This document shows positions 1 through 10,652 of a stretch of 64,000 nucleotides of DNA, one piece after another. The position numbers and the translations under genes were made by a program. Positions within the stretch are counted from its first letter, which is position 1. Each line of letters begins with the position of its first letter. The notes beneath the pieces were generated by a model, which saw only the letters and a list, made by a program, of their open reading frames with translations, was not told the origin of the DNA and did not search any database. The DNA comes from CAZYQW01 sp964649825 (GTDB taxonomy: Bacteria > Planctomycetota > B15-G4 > JADJEK01): assembly GCA_964649825.1 (NCBI GenBank), contig CAZYQW010000112.1, positions 1 to 64,000 of the forward strand, written 5' to 3'.

Positions 1-1
1 C

Positions 2-382
2 AAGGGCAGCAACCTCTGGTTCGGGTTCAGCCTCGCCGGCACGCACTCGACGACGTCGACGACCTGCAGCCCGGCGGACGCGACGGTGCATCTCAACGTG
101 GCACCCGTCGTGCGGTTCTCGTCGACGGGCTCGGTGGTGTCCGATTGTCTCGTGACGCACCCGCTCACACCGGAGTGGCTCGGCCACCTCGCGATCGGGA
201 AGCACGAGACGATCAGCGGCACATCCAACGACGAGATCGACGTGTCGTGGTCGGTATTCCATCTGCTCACCGGTGAGTTCTGGGCCGACTCGATGAGCGC
301 GAGCACGGTGACGAGTCTCCCGGGCGTCCACCGCCGGCCCGGACCGATCGACCGTTGTATCCTGGCCGGGAAAGGAGTCACG
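2..382 (+). CDS. 3' part of an upstream ORF, end undefined
   Basis: The frame is open from the first bases of the window and has strongly G/C-ending codons up to about position 310, which suggests real coding sequence. No family is recognised; the visible residues are rich in Thr, Ser and small hydrophobic residues. No in-frame stop occurs before the next gene, so the frame fuses to the ORF that starts at 383. From about 310 to 382 codon bias fades and a ribosome binding site appears, so this stretch is more likely a spacer. A lost stop or a frameshift (other-frame TGAs lie at 271-273 and 294-296) is possible. The start lies outside the window. Confidence 0.35.
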
Positions 383-1756
383 ATGCGATCGACGCGGATC
401 CGTGGGTTGACCCTCGTTGCGGCGGCCCTCGTCAACGGGGCGTTCGCTTGGCTGGTCGTGTCGGCGTCGCCGTTCGACCGGACGACCCGTAAGGAGGAGC
501 TCCGTGCGGCCGCAGCGATCGGGAACGACGAGGACGGGAACGCGCGCGTCGCGGCGGCTCCGGCGCCGGACCCGCCGGTTCCCTTTCCGGCCGACGCGGC
601 GGCGGACGAGCCCGCGGCGAACGCCGCCGACGGGGACGTGACCGCCGGCCGACACTCGGCCGTGAACCTCGTACGGATCAGCGGAACGCTCGTCGTAATC
701 GACGGGGGCGAGCTCCGCGACGGCCTGCGCGGAACGCTCGTGCTCGAGTACGAGCCGCCGCGCACGGGGTGGGCAGCGCAGCGCGAGACGGTCGAGGTCG
801 ACGTGGTCGAGGGGAAGTGGCACGCGCGCATGCCGCGCGGGTCGAGGTTCCGCGGCCAGAGCGCGATGCTCGAGGAGCGCGAGGTGCGGTTCGAGTCGGG
901 CGCGATCCACGACGCCGCGGCGGGCCCGCCGGTCGAGCTGATCGGGGCCTTCACCGACCTTCTGGTGCACGTGATCGACGCCGAGACGCGAGCCGAGCTG
1001 GAAGGAGTCTCGATCGTCCGCGTGAAGCCGTCCGTCGCGCGCGGAGCCTCCTGGATCGGACCTTATCTCCGGCCGCGGCTCGACGGCACCGAGGAGCGCT
1101 TGCGGGACGACGCCGTCTCACCGCTCCGGCTCGCGCGCAGCGAGATCGACTCATCGAGCGGCGCGGGGGGAAGCACGTTCGTTCACGCGCCGGGATTCGG
1201 CTGGCTGTCCTTCGCGCCGCCGCGCGGCGGCGCGGAGTGCATCGTGGAGCTCCACCGAGCCGCCGCGCTCCGCGTTCGCGTCGAGGACGTGCCGCCGGTC
1301 CATCCGTTCCGTCTGAGACTCCGCTGCGTGCCGGGCTCGGGACCGGGGGCTCCCAGGCGCGCGATGATGGCGAATCGCCCTTCGGTGCTCGCGTGGGAGC
1401 AGGAGCTGACGCAGCGCTCGCGCGCGTTCGTGCTCGACGATCTCGCTCCGCTCACGCTCATCGCATCGATCGAGGCCGGGCGTCCGGACCACGCGCGGCG
1501 GCTCGTGCTGGCCGAAGCGGAAGCGACGCTCGTCTCGGGTCGCACCACGGAGATCGAGCTGCGCTGCGCGCCGCCGCCCGACCTGCCCGCGCCGGTGCCG
1601 TTGGCCGGACGGCTCGAGGTGCCCGTCGGTTGGTTCGACGACGATAGGAGTCCGCACGTAAGGTTGCGCTTCGAGATGGTCGACCGGCCGTTCGACCTGC
1701 CGATCGTTCGGGCTCAGCCCTCGCGCCGCTCGAGGATCGCCTTCACGCCGGGGTGA
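383..1756 (+). CDS. Secreted protein with carboxypeptidase-regulatory-like beta-sandwich segments
   Basis: 457 residues. The ATG at 383 is chosen because AAAGGAG lies 6 bases upstream and a Sec signal or anchor follows (Arg-rich start, hydrophobic residues about 8-27). A low-complexity Ala/Pro/Asp linker runs to about residue 90. Beta-rich segments follow; one around residues 190-215 resembles the start of a carboxypeptidase regulatory-like (transthyretin-fold) domain, with a 'LVHVIDAETRAELEGV' pattern. No catalytic motif is seen. The 3' end overlaps the convergent arylsulfotransferase-like pseudogene by 43 bases and the last 15 residues are its antisense, so the true C-terminus may be lost. 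The role is unknown; an extracytoplasmic location is inferred from the signal. Confidence 0.6.
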   Translation: MRSTRIRGLTLVAAALVNGAFAWLVVSASPFDRTTRKEELRAAAAIGNDEDGNARVAAAPAPDPPVPFPADAAADEPAANAADGDVTAGRHSAVNLVRISGTLVVIDGGELRDGLRGTLVLEYEPPRTGWAAQRETVEVDVVEGKWHARMPRGSRFRGQSAMLEEREVRFESGAIHDAAAGPPVELIGAFTDLLVHVIDAETRAELEGVSIVRVKPSVARGASWIGPYLRPRLDGTEERLRDDAVSPLRLARSEIDSSSGAGGSTFVHAPGFGWLSFAPPRGGAECIVELHRAAALRVRVEDVPPVHPFRLRLRCVPGSGPGAPRRAMMANRPSVLAWEQELTQRSRAFVLDDLAPLTLIASIEAGRPDHARRLVLAEAEATLVSGRTTEIELRCAPPPDLPAPVPLAGRLEVPVGWFDDDRSPHVRLRFEMVDRPFDLPIVRAQPSRRSRIAFTPG

Positions 1757-2396
1757 TCGAGCGGCAGGCGCGTCGCGCGGAAGAGACCGTAGTTCCAACG
1801 TTCCGGGCCGCCGGGGATGCCACTCCCACACGATCGTCCCCCCGGACGGCCGCGTCGGCGCGACCTCGACGACCTGGTCGGGCCAGAACTCGACCGAGTC
1901 GAGCGTCTTCGGGTTGCGCCCGACTTCGACCGCGGCGCCCTGGCTGCGCCGCTCCCACGCGATGAGGAGGACGTTGCCGCTTTGCAGCGGCTCGATGTCG
2001 TGGTGGTGAAGGACGTCGTCGCTCGAGTAGACGAACTCCCACGTCACGTTCCCGGCGTGATCGTACTCGCGGATGCGGCCGCCCTGTCCACCGCCGCGGA
2101 ACACCCGGTTCTCGACGCGCTCGCAGCGGAGGAGCCGGCCGTCGTCCTGCAGGAAGACCGATTCCCGGGGCGCGAGTCGCTCTTCCATTCGTGGACGACG
2201 TCGCCGGCCAGGTCGATCAGGTACGTGCTCGTCGAGCGGAGCGTGGTGAAGAGGGTCACGCCCTCGAACGCTCCCTCCGACGAGAGGACAGGCCGCGCTT
2301 CTCGTCCGGCTCCTGCGCGGCGCCGGCCGCGGGGAGCAGGAACCAGAGCGCGAGCATCCCGGATCGTGTCATGGATTGCGTCATGGATTGGGTCAT
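1714..2396 (-). pseudogene. Decayed arylsulfotransferase (ASST)-like gene
   Basis: Three frames must be joined to read the protein. Frame one starts at 2396 and gives MTQS repeats plus a signal peptide (LALWFLLPAAGAAQ). A break near 2281 leads into 'TYLIDLAGDVVHEWKS'; a break near 2165 leads into 'SVFLQDDGRLLR' and 'DVLHHHDIEPL'; a third near 1812 joins 'GGTIVWEWH' to the tail 'NYGLFRATRLPLDHPG'. These segments match ASST-family beta-propeller proteins, which usually have 400 or more residues. Here only about 225 residues remain, so the last junction probably also marks a large internal deletion. The gene lies 23 bases after the gene ending at 2420 and is last in the ECF operon. Homopolymer sequencing errors could explain single breaks but not the missing middle. 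Confidence 0.7.
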
Positions 2397-2406
2397 GGAT
2401 TGGGTC
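2371..2406. repeat. Three tandem copies of a 12-bp unit at a gene start
   Basis: Unit atggattgggtc on the plus strand, three copies with one mismatch. On the minus strand it encodes Met-Thr-Gln-Ser repeats and supplies three in-frame ATG codons (2396, 2384, 2372) for the ASST-like pseudogene. A further partial copy follows toward 2361. Confidence 0.85.
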
Positions 2407-2419
2407 GCGGCCGCCGGCA

Positions 2420-3166
2420 TCAGCGATCGCGCCGACCGCCGCCGCGATCGCCTCGGCCGGCGCCGTCGAAACCGCGGAAGAACGCGCGGTCTCCGCCCGA
2501 CATCTCGTCGTACTTCTGCATCTGCTCGTGGCTGAGGAACGTTCCGAGCGAGTCTCGCGTCGTCGTTCGAATCGTCGCCATCGCGTCGCGCATTCCGCTG
2601 AAGTCGCCGGCCTCGCGGATCTTCTCGCGGGCCGTCTCGAACGCCAGCGCCTCTTTCGTGAGCGTCTCGTGCATCTGGTTCGTCTGGTACGCGTTGAGCC
2701 CCAGCTCCTTCGCGTAACGGTTGATCCGATCGTCGAACGCGTCCTTGCGTCGCTGCTCGCGCTCCTTCTCGCGCGCCTCCTCCTCCTCGCGACGGATGTC
2801 GGCGTACACTTGCTTCACCTGATCGGTGAGGTTCGGCGGGACGGTCGCGCCGTCATCCGCTTGCGACATGCGGCCGAGGAGTTCGTCGAGCATTCGCTCC
2901 TTCTCCGCGAGCGACTCCTCCTCGGCGACCGAGGTGCGGGCGGCCGGCGCCACGCTCGAAACGTCCGGGAGCATCTCGAGCATATCGATGCGGCTCTGCA
3001 TCTCGCGGTTCTGCGACTGGAGCTCTTCGAGCTCGGCGCGCAGGTCGTGAAGATCGAGGATCGTCGTCGGGACGTCACCACCGCCGCTGGAACCGGAGAC
3101 GACGACGCCGCCGGCCGCTCCCGCGACGAGCGCGGCGCCGATCGTGATCAGGGACTGCATGTTCAT
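2420..3166 (-). CDS. Periplasmic or membrane-anchored coiled-coil protein, Spy-like
   Basis: 248 residues. The N-terminus carries a hydrophobic anchor or signal (about residues 6-25), then a heptad-rich Glu/Arg segment (about 38-65) and a long charged helical stretch (about 100-150). The distal part has 'ELGLNAYQTNQMHETL' and 'TFLSHEQMQKY', reminiscent of the helix pattern of Spy/CpxP/LTxxQ chaperone-like proteins. The C-terminus is an Arg/Gly-rich tail. The start overlaps the stop of the upstream gene (ATGA), so translation is probably coupled. The third member of the operon, at 4168-4866, is also Spy-like, which suggests envelope stress or metal response; the actual substrate is not known. 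Confidence 0.65.
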   Translation of the reverse strand: MNMQSLITIGAALVAGAAGGVVVSGSSGGGDVPTTILDLHDLRAELEELQSQNREMQSRIDMLEMLPDVSSVAPAARTSVAEEESLAEKERMLDELLGRMSQADDGATVPPNLTDQVKQVYADIRREEEEAREKEREQRRKDAFDDRINRYAKELGLNAYQTNQMHETLTKEALAFETAREKIREAGDFSGMRDAMATIRTTTRDSLGTFLSHEQMQKYDEMSGGDRAFFRGFDGAGRGDRGGGRRDR

Positions 3167-4116
3167 GATCCGGACCCTTCCTTCTTCGTTCCGTCGTTCT
3201 CTGTATCACGGGCGGGCGGCGCGGACTCGGCGTCGGCGGCTTCGCCAGCCCCGAGCAGCGCGAGCGCCGCCTCCGGCACCTCGATCTCGACCTTGCCGAG
3301 GTCGTGGATCACGTAGGTCGTCTTACGCGTCCGTTCCACGTCACGATCACCGAACGACGTCGACGTCTTGATCTCGATCGCGAACGAGGCGAGCCCGCCC
3401 TGGGGCAGCGTCGTGGCGACGAACGTGCCTTCGACGGTCGGCTCGGGCATGTCCTCGCCGCCGAACCCGCCGCGACCGCGGCGGCCGAAGCCGCCTGCGC
3501 CCAGCGTGCTCGCGGCCGACGACGTGAGCCGCCCGCGGAACGTGGTCACGTCCTCCTGTTTGTCCTCGGTGGTGACGTCGCCCTCGATGTACTTGTCGAA
3601 GTTCTTCAGCAGGACGTGCGGCGGCTTCGCGGTCCGCAGGCTCGCCAACGACATCATGCGCTGCATCTGCTCCCGATCCGAGCCCGCGTCGTCCTCGGCT
3701 CGATCGCGGACTCGTTCTCCGCCGCCGCCTTCGCCATCCTCGCCCCCGCGGCGACCTCCTCGCCTTCCGCCGAAGGCCGGCCCGGTGGGTGCCAGCTCCC
3801 AATCGCCGTCTCCCATGCGGAAGACGGTCTTGTCATCGGCCACGAACGCCTCGAGCCGGCCGCTCCGGACGTGGAGCGGCTTGCCGGCCTGGACCCGGAC
3901 GTCGGCCGTCGTCGGCGCGCGGGCCTCCGAGCCGCCGCCCGCTCCGCGGCGACCGCCACCGCCGGAGGTTTCTTGGGTCATCTCGAACCGATAGCTCTTT
4001 GCGGTCGCGCACGGCTGAGCCAGGCGCTTCAACATTGCAAGTGCGTCCGTCGCGTCCTTGGTCGCGACGTCGTCGCCGGGGGTGAACAGGCTCGCCACCA
4101 TCAGGAATGTCTTCAT
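3163..4116 (-). CDS. Secreted Gly/Arg-rich hypothetical protein
   Basis: 317 residues, start supported by GGAGGAG immediately upstream. The short N-terminus 'MKTFLMVASLF' is a weak signal sequence. The protein has a core with 'SYRFEMTQET' and 'GDWELAP' strands that recall LolA-like half-barrels or outer-membrane-lipoprotein-sorting-type proteins, but the match is weak. Two Gly/Arg-rich low-complexity insertions lie near residues 52-65 and 115-145, with another near 205-225. A Cys occurs near residue 36. It shares the ATGA overlap with the downstream coiled-coil gene and sits in the ECF sigma operon. Function is not recognised; an envelope role is inferred from context only. Confidence 0.55.
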   Translation of the reverse strand: MKTFLMVASLFTPGDDVATKDATDALAMLKRLAQPCATAKSYRFEMTQETSGGGGRRGAGGGSEARAPTTADVRVQAGKPLHVRSGRLEAFVADDKTVFRMGDGDWELAPTGPAFGGRRGGRRGGEDGEGGGGERVRDRAEDDAGSDREQMQRMMSLASLRTAKPPHVLLKNFDKYIEGDVTTEDKQEDVTTFRGRLTSSAASTLGAGGFGRRGRGGFGGEDMPEPTVEGTFVATTLPQGGLASFAIEIKTSTSFGDRDVERTRKTTYVIHDLGKVEIEVPEAALALLGAGEAADAESAPPARDTENDGTKKEGSGS

Positions 4117-4167
4117 CTCTCCTCCAACCTCTCTTTCGTTGAAGCAGTCGTTGAGTCGTCGAGAACG

Positions 4168-4866
4168 TCAGGGCCGACGCCGGCGCCGATCCTGGATTCG
4201 ATCGAGCACGTCGGCGGGCAGCACGTCCGCCAACGCCGCGTCTCGCTCGGCTCGGAACTCGGCGATCGCGTCCTTGATCTCGGCGTCCTCGGGCCACGCC
4301 TCGCGATCGCACAGCTCCGAGAAGAACCGCGACTTTCGTCGCTCGTAGCCCTCGAGCGCGGCACGCGCGCGCGCCGCCGCGCCGTCGTCCAGGGACGTCG
4401 CCTCCGTGATCGTCTTCATCGTTCGTTCGATGCGCTCGCGCTCCATCTCGCTCCGGCGGTCGTCGACGAGGCGCTCGAGGTCGGCGCGTTGCTCATCCGT
4501 CAGCACGGCCAGCATCCGCGGCCGCGAGCGCTGATGGACGTTCCAGATCGATCGCTCGAGCTCACGCACCTCTTCGAGGGTTTGGTCGAGGATGGCCCAG
4601 ATCTCGGCACGCTGCTCCGAGGAGAGATCGAGCTGATCGGCGAACTCCTGAACGGACGACAGGAACGGCCCGCCGCGGCGATGATGCCCGCCGCGAGGCC
4701 CCCCCGGGCCGTCACCACCGAGTCTCGACCCGGCCAGGTCTTCCGCCGCCGCCTCGACGGGCAGGCGCTCCAACGCACCGGAGTCCCGTTCGGCCACGAC
4801 GCGCGACGTCCAGCCGATGCCGAACACGAGGACCAGGAGCACCATCGTCCAACCGAACGACCTCAC
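4168..4866 (-). CDS. Membrane-anchored Spy/CpxP-like protein
   Basis: 232 residues from a GTG whose GTGA overlaps the stop of the anti-sigma candidate (ATG at 4845 is an alternative). One transmembrane helix (about residues 7-20) is followed by a His/Gly-rich linker ('GGHHRRGG') and a helical domain. Two LTxxQ-type signatures are visible: LSSEQ in 'QLDLSSEQRAEIW' and LTDEQ in 'LAVLTDEQRADLERL'. The Spy/CpxP family are periplasmic ATP-independent chaperones, and relatives act as metal or stress sensors. The His-rich linker could bind metal, which is inference. Position directly after sigma and anti-sigma genes suggests it modulates or responds to the same envelope signal. Confidence 0.7.
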   Translation of the reverse strand: MRSFGWTMVLLVLVFGIGWTSRVVAERDSGALERLPVEAAAEDLAGSRLGGDGPGGPRGGHHRRGGPFLSSVQEFADQLDLSSEQRAEIWAILDQTLEEVRELERSIWNVHQRSRPRMLAVLTDEQRADLERLVDDRRSEMERERIERTMKTITEATSLDDGAAARARAALEGYERRKSRFFSELCDREAWPEDAEIKDAIAEFRAERDAALADVLPADVLDRIQDRRRRRP

Positions 4867-5225
4867 TCTTCGACCTCCCAGAAGAACAGGTCCGACAGGA
4901 CCGCCGACGCGCTGGAGTAGGAGCCGTAACCGTTTTCCTCGAGGAGGCTCGCCGTCCCGCCGTCGACGAGGACCGACGGAGTGGACGACGCTTGGCTCGG
5001 ACGCTCGCTCCAACCGATGAGCCCGACGAGCACCGCCGCCGCCACGACCGACAACGACCGGTTGATCCGCGCGCGATGCCGGTCGGCCATCTGGGCCGGC
5101 GTGCGCCCGTCGATCCTCCGCAAGATGCGTTCGACCGATGCCGACGGGTCGCTCGCGGCTCCCGCGTCCAGAGCCGCGCGGATCGCGTCGACCGTGACGT
5201 CCGATTGCAGTTCCGGATCGTTCAT
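4863..5225 (-). CDS. Small single-pass membrane protein, candidate anti-sigma factor
   Basis: 120 residues from ATG 5225. The N-terminal 60 residues are cytoplasmic-like and helical ('RILRRIDGRTPAQMADRHR'); one transmembrane helix follows at about residues 64-78, then a Ser-rich extracytoplasmic tail ending 'DLFFWEVEE'. No HxxxCxxC zinc motif of the ZAS anti-sigma family is present, so assignment rests on size, topology and position 29 bases downstream of the ECF sigma gene. It overlaps the next gene by 4 bases. It may hold the sigma factor at the membrane until an envelope signal arrives; this is an inference. Confidence 0.55.
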   Translation of the reverse strand: MNDPELQSDVTVDAIRAALDAGAASDPSASVERILRRIDGRTPAQMADRHRARINRSLSVVAAAVLVGLIGWSERPSQASSTPSVLVDGGTASLLEENGYGSYSSASAVLSDLFFWEVEE

Positions 5226-5254
5226 TCGATTCGCTCCACCGATTCGTTCCACGT

Positions 5255-5878
5255 TCACGTCAACCACTTTCGCGCGCGGGCGGGACCGAGTCCCGCGCTT
5301 TCGGCGGACGCCAAAGGCGTCACGCTCTTCGCCGATCTCTCGCCGAGCCGCTCCCGCGCGCGGTGGATCCGGATCGACACCGTTCCGATCGGACATCCGA
5401 TCGCTTCCGCGATCTCGCCGTACGACCAGCCCTCCGCGAGAAGGACGATCGCCGCCCGCTCGCTCGCCGGCAGCCGCCGCAGTCGCTCGATGAGCTCGTC
5501 TCGTTCGTCGACCGCTCCGGTCGCGGCGTCGTCGCGCGAGACCGGCTCGTCATCGCCCGCCGGTAGGAAGCGCTGGAACCAACGGCGCCACCGAGTCCGC
5601 GCCGAGATCGCCTCGCGCACCGCGATGCGTCGCATCCAGGTTGCGAACCTCGCCTCGCGACGGAACGTCGGGAGCTTGCGATAGACGCGCAAGTAGACCT
5701 CCTGCAGGACGTCTTCGACCAGGTTGGGATCCACGACCAATCCCGTGAGCAACCGTCGCAACGATGCATCGTGCCGAGCGACGATCGCGCCGAACGCCTC
5801 GGAGTCACCGTCGAGAACGCGCCGCACATCGTCACAGTCGGGCCCGTCGAATTCCTGTTCGATGTCCCTGGCGTCCAG
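5255..5878 (-). CDS. ECF RNA polymerase sigma factor (sigma-70 family)
   Basis: About 207 residues. Region 2 is visible as 'DSEAFGAIVARHDASLRRL' through 'VLQEVYLRVYRKLPTFR' and 'RFATWMRRIAVREA'. Region 4 reads 'LPASERAAIVLLAEGWSYGEIAEAIG' with 'IGTVSIRIHRARERL', a helix-turn-helix for -35 recognition. No ATG, GTG or TTG lies at a suitable place: the best ribosome binding site (AAAGGAG) sits 7 bases before a CTG at 5878, used here. A GTG about 15 codons downstream is the alternative, although it would start very close to region 2. First gene of a six-gene operon with a membrane anti-sigma candidate and Spy-like proteins, so probably an envelope-stress regulator. ECF factors often autoregulate. 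Confidence 0.85.
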   Translation of the reverse strand: MDARDIEQEFDGPDCDDVRRVLDGDSEAFGAIVARHDASLRRLLTGLVVDPNLVEDVLQEVYLRVYRKLPTFRREARFATWMRRIAVREAISARTRWRRWFQRFLPAGDDEPVSRDDAATGAVDERDELIERLRRLPASERAAIVLLAEGWSYGEIAEAIGCPIGTVSIRIHRARERLGERSAKSVTPLASAESAGLGPARARKWLT

Positions 5879-5982
5879 CTTCGGCTCCTTTGGGAGGTCT
5901 CCAACCAGGCGCGCGACGGTGCAATGGAGAGGCCGCGCGCCTCCATTCTTTCCGTTTTCCCAAGAAAAGCCGAGGTGCCGCG

Positions 5983-6579
5983 TCAGACGCCGTCCGCGGC
6001 GATGCTCTCGACCAGCGCGTTCCACTCCCCAGCCTGCGGATCGATCGAGGTCTCCGGCCCCACCAGCTTGAAGAAGAACGGGCCGCGGGAGGTCTGCACG
6101 ATCGCCGCCCTCATTCGATAGTCGGGCCGATCCAGCCGCACTCCCGAACCCGGCTGGGTCTCGGCCACGTATCGGCCCGCGAGCTCGACCGTCGTCACGT
6201 CGAGCGAGTTCACGGTCCGGCTCTCGGTCTTCGCCGCCTCCGATGCCGGGCGACCGTCGGCCGTCTCGAACTGGCCGTACCAACGGTCGAGGTTCGCCTG
6301 CACGCCGCCGGCCCCGCCCAGACCGAAGTAGTAGACGACGAGTCGCGCTTCGTCGTCGCCCGGACGTCCCTTCGGTAGGACCAGCTCGACCTGGCGCATG
6401 CTGCTGGACGGCGTCTCCTCCTGCCAGTCGGTCGGGACCTGGAACGAGAGCCCGGCCGGGGCGCGGACGACGCGCGTCGTCGGCTTGGCCGCGTGCGTCG
6501 TCTCGACCCCGGACTCCTGCGTCTTCTCACCGCAGGAGATCAGTCCGCAGAGGCTCAGGATCAGGATCGTCGCGCGCAT
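5983..6579 (-). CDS. Predicted lipoprotein
   Basis: 198 residues. The signal 'MRATILILSLCGLISCGEK' contains a lipobox (L-I-S-C), predicting lipidation at Cys16. The mature part begins with a charged linker, then a globular segment with 'LSFQVPTDWQEE' and 'YYFGLGGAGGVQANLDRWYGQF', a pattern shared by uncharacterised bacterial lipoproteins that resemble PsbP/Mog1-like folds. The C-terminus has 'GPFFFKLVGPETSID'. It precedes the ECF operon by about 104 bases on the same strand and could be cotranscribed or separate. It is divergent from the M16 peptidase gene. No catalytic residues are evident. Confidence 0.65.
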   Translation of the reverse strand: MRATILILSLCGLISCGEKTQESGVETTHAAKPTTRVVRAPAGLSFQVPTDWQEETPSSSMRQVELVLPKGRPGDDEARLVVYYFGLGGAGGVQANLDRWYGQFETADGRPASEAAKTESRTVNSLDVTTVELAGRYVAETQPGSGVRLDRPDYRMRAAIVQTSRGPFFFKLVGPETSIDPQAGEWNALVESIAADGV

Positions 6580-6740
6580 CGTTCGGTTCCGCTTCTGGGA
6601 TCGACCGGGCCGAGCACTCTATCCGCCCCGACCAGGCGAGGCAAAGCGCTTCGTGCGCCGGGGCGGCTACCACTCGAGCCGGTGCGCGCGTAGGATGGCC
6701 GGTTCCGCCTCTGAACCCAAGTCGCCAAAGAGGAGCACTG

Positions 6741-9566
<2,826 letters not shown>

Positions 9567-9638
9567 CGGCGATCGCCGGCTGGGTTCGGGACGGGATGGG
9601 TCCATGAGGCGGCGGCTTCGCGCGCCTCGTGGATCCTC

Positions 9639-10208
9639 TCAGCGGCGGGAGCGGAGCTGCCACGAGAGGGTCTTGCGGATGCCGCGGCGGATCCATGAGG
9701 CGCCGCCGCGGTCGACGGGAGGCGGGGCCGACGAGTGGATGATCTCGTTCGGAGGGTCCTGCGGGCCGCAGACCGGGACGAGCGGCGGACCCGGAAGCGA
9801 ATCCGGCCAGTCGATGTCGACGTCGATGGCGCGGTAGGCATCCGCGATCAGGTCGCGATCCGTCACCACGCTTCGCCCGCAGTCGTAGTCGGGGTGATGG
9901 ACGCCCTCACCGGGCCGCTCCGCCGCTCGTGCCGCCACCGTCGACGCGCGCGTCCAGTCGATGCCGGGAAGGCGGTACACACGAAGCTCGTAGCCGCTCT
10001 CGACGCAGCTCGCGCCTTCCAGCGGAATCCTCCAAACCCGCCCCCGTTTGCGGCGCACGAGGTACGGAATCGAGCAGTCCCGCGTGTCGACGACCCCCAA
10101 GAACGCCCGACGAAACGATGCCATCATTCCCCGCGGCCGGAACCAGACGACATCGCCCGACACCACTCGAGTTCCACCAACGTAGACCGGCGTCGTGAGC
10201 GCACCCAT
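9639..10208 (-). CDS. Hypothetical protein, atypical codon use
   Basis: 189 residues from ATG 10208. No signal peptide or transmembrane segment is obvious. The sequence is Arg-rich with scattered Trp and Cys ('DVVWFRPRG', 'RVWRIPLEG', 'VDIDWPDSLPGPP', 'VPVCGPQDPP'); no family is recognised. Third positions are less G/C-biased than in neighbouring genes, which may indicate recent acquisition. The start codon sits 2 bases after the apparent 3' end of a group II intron-like sequence, so that RNA would occupy its 5' leader. A later start at Met28 or Met29 is possible. Confidence 0.5.
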   Translation of the reverse strand: MGALTTPVYVGGTRVVSGDVVWFRPRGMMASFRRAFLGVVDTRDCSIPYLVRRKRGRVWRIPLEGASCVESGYELRVYRLPGIDWTRASTVAARAAERPGEGVHHPDYDCGRSVVTDRDLIADAYRAIDVDIDWPDSLPGPPLVPVCGPQDPPNEIIHSSAPPPVDRGGASWIRRGIRKTLSWQLRSRR

Positions 10209-10210
10209 TG

Positions 10211-10611
10211 GTAGACCTCAGGCGCGGTCGCCTTGCGGCTCCGTGTTCAGTGGCCCCCGTTCCAACCGTGCGTGCGGATTTCGCGCACACGGCTGACCGA
10301 TGGTCTTCTCACGTCGCATGCGCGCCTCCGGGAAAGCGATTCGTGCCGAGCTGTTCGTGAAGGCCGAAGTCTTCGACATGGAAGCGGCGGGACTTTCACC
10401 CGCGAGTCCGACACAGCTTGCGAACTCGCCGTCTTCACCTTCGGGTGACGGCTTCGGGCTCGCTTCAGAGCACACCATGGCGTCCCATCGTAGCCTCGCC
10501 CAGCCCCTCCAAGCTCGTCCGAGCTTTGGTCCCCTCCGATCCGAGACCCCGTGGCGAGAGTGCCCTGCCCTCGGTCCGACGCGATGCGGACTCCCTTGGT
10601 GGCGGTCACAC
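10211..10611 (-). ncRNA. ORF-less group II intron-like RNA (remnant or compact intron)
   Basis: Read on the minus strand, 10295-10263 matches the catalytic domain V pattern: AGCC, a stem GTGTGCG/CGCACGCAC, a GAAA loop and closing GGTT. A domain VI-like hairpin segment follows, ending in a pyrimidine-rich 'ctgaggtctacc' near 10211. About 100 bases upstream (10402-10386) is 'gcgggtgaaagtcccgc', typical of the 5' half of group II introns. No reverse transcriptase ORF lies between. A possible 5' end GTGTGACC begins at 10611 but is uncertain; the element may be shorter or truncated. It sits between the stop of the gene ending at 10653 and the start at 10208. Confidence 0.5.
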
Positions 10612-10652
10612 CGCGTTGGAGGAGGCTCGACCCCACCGCCGGCATCCGCGCC

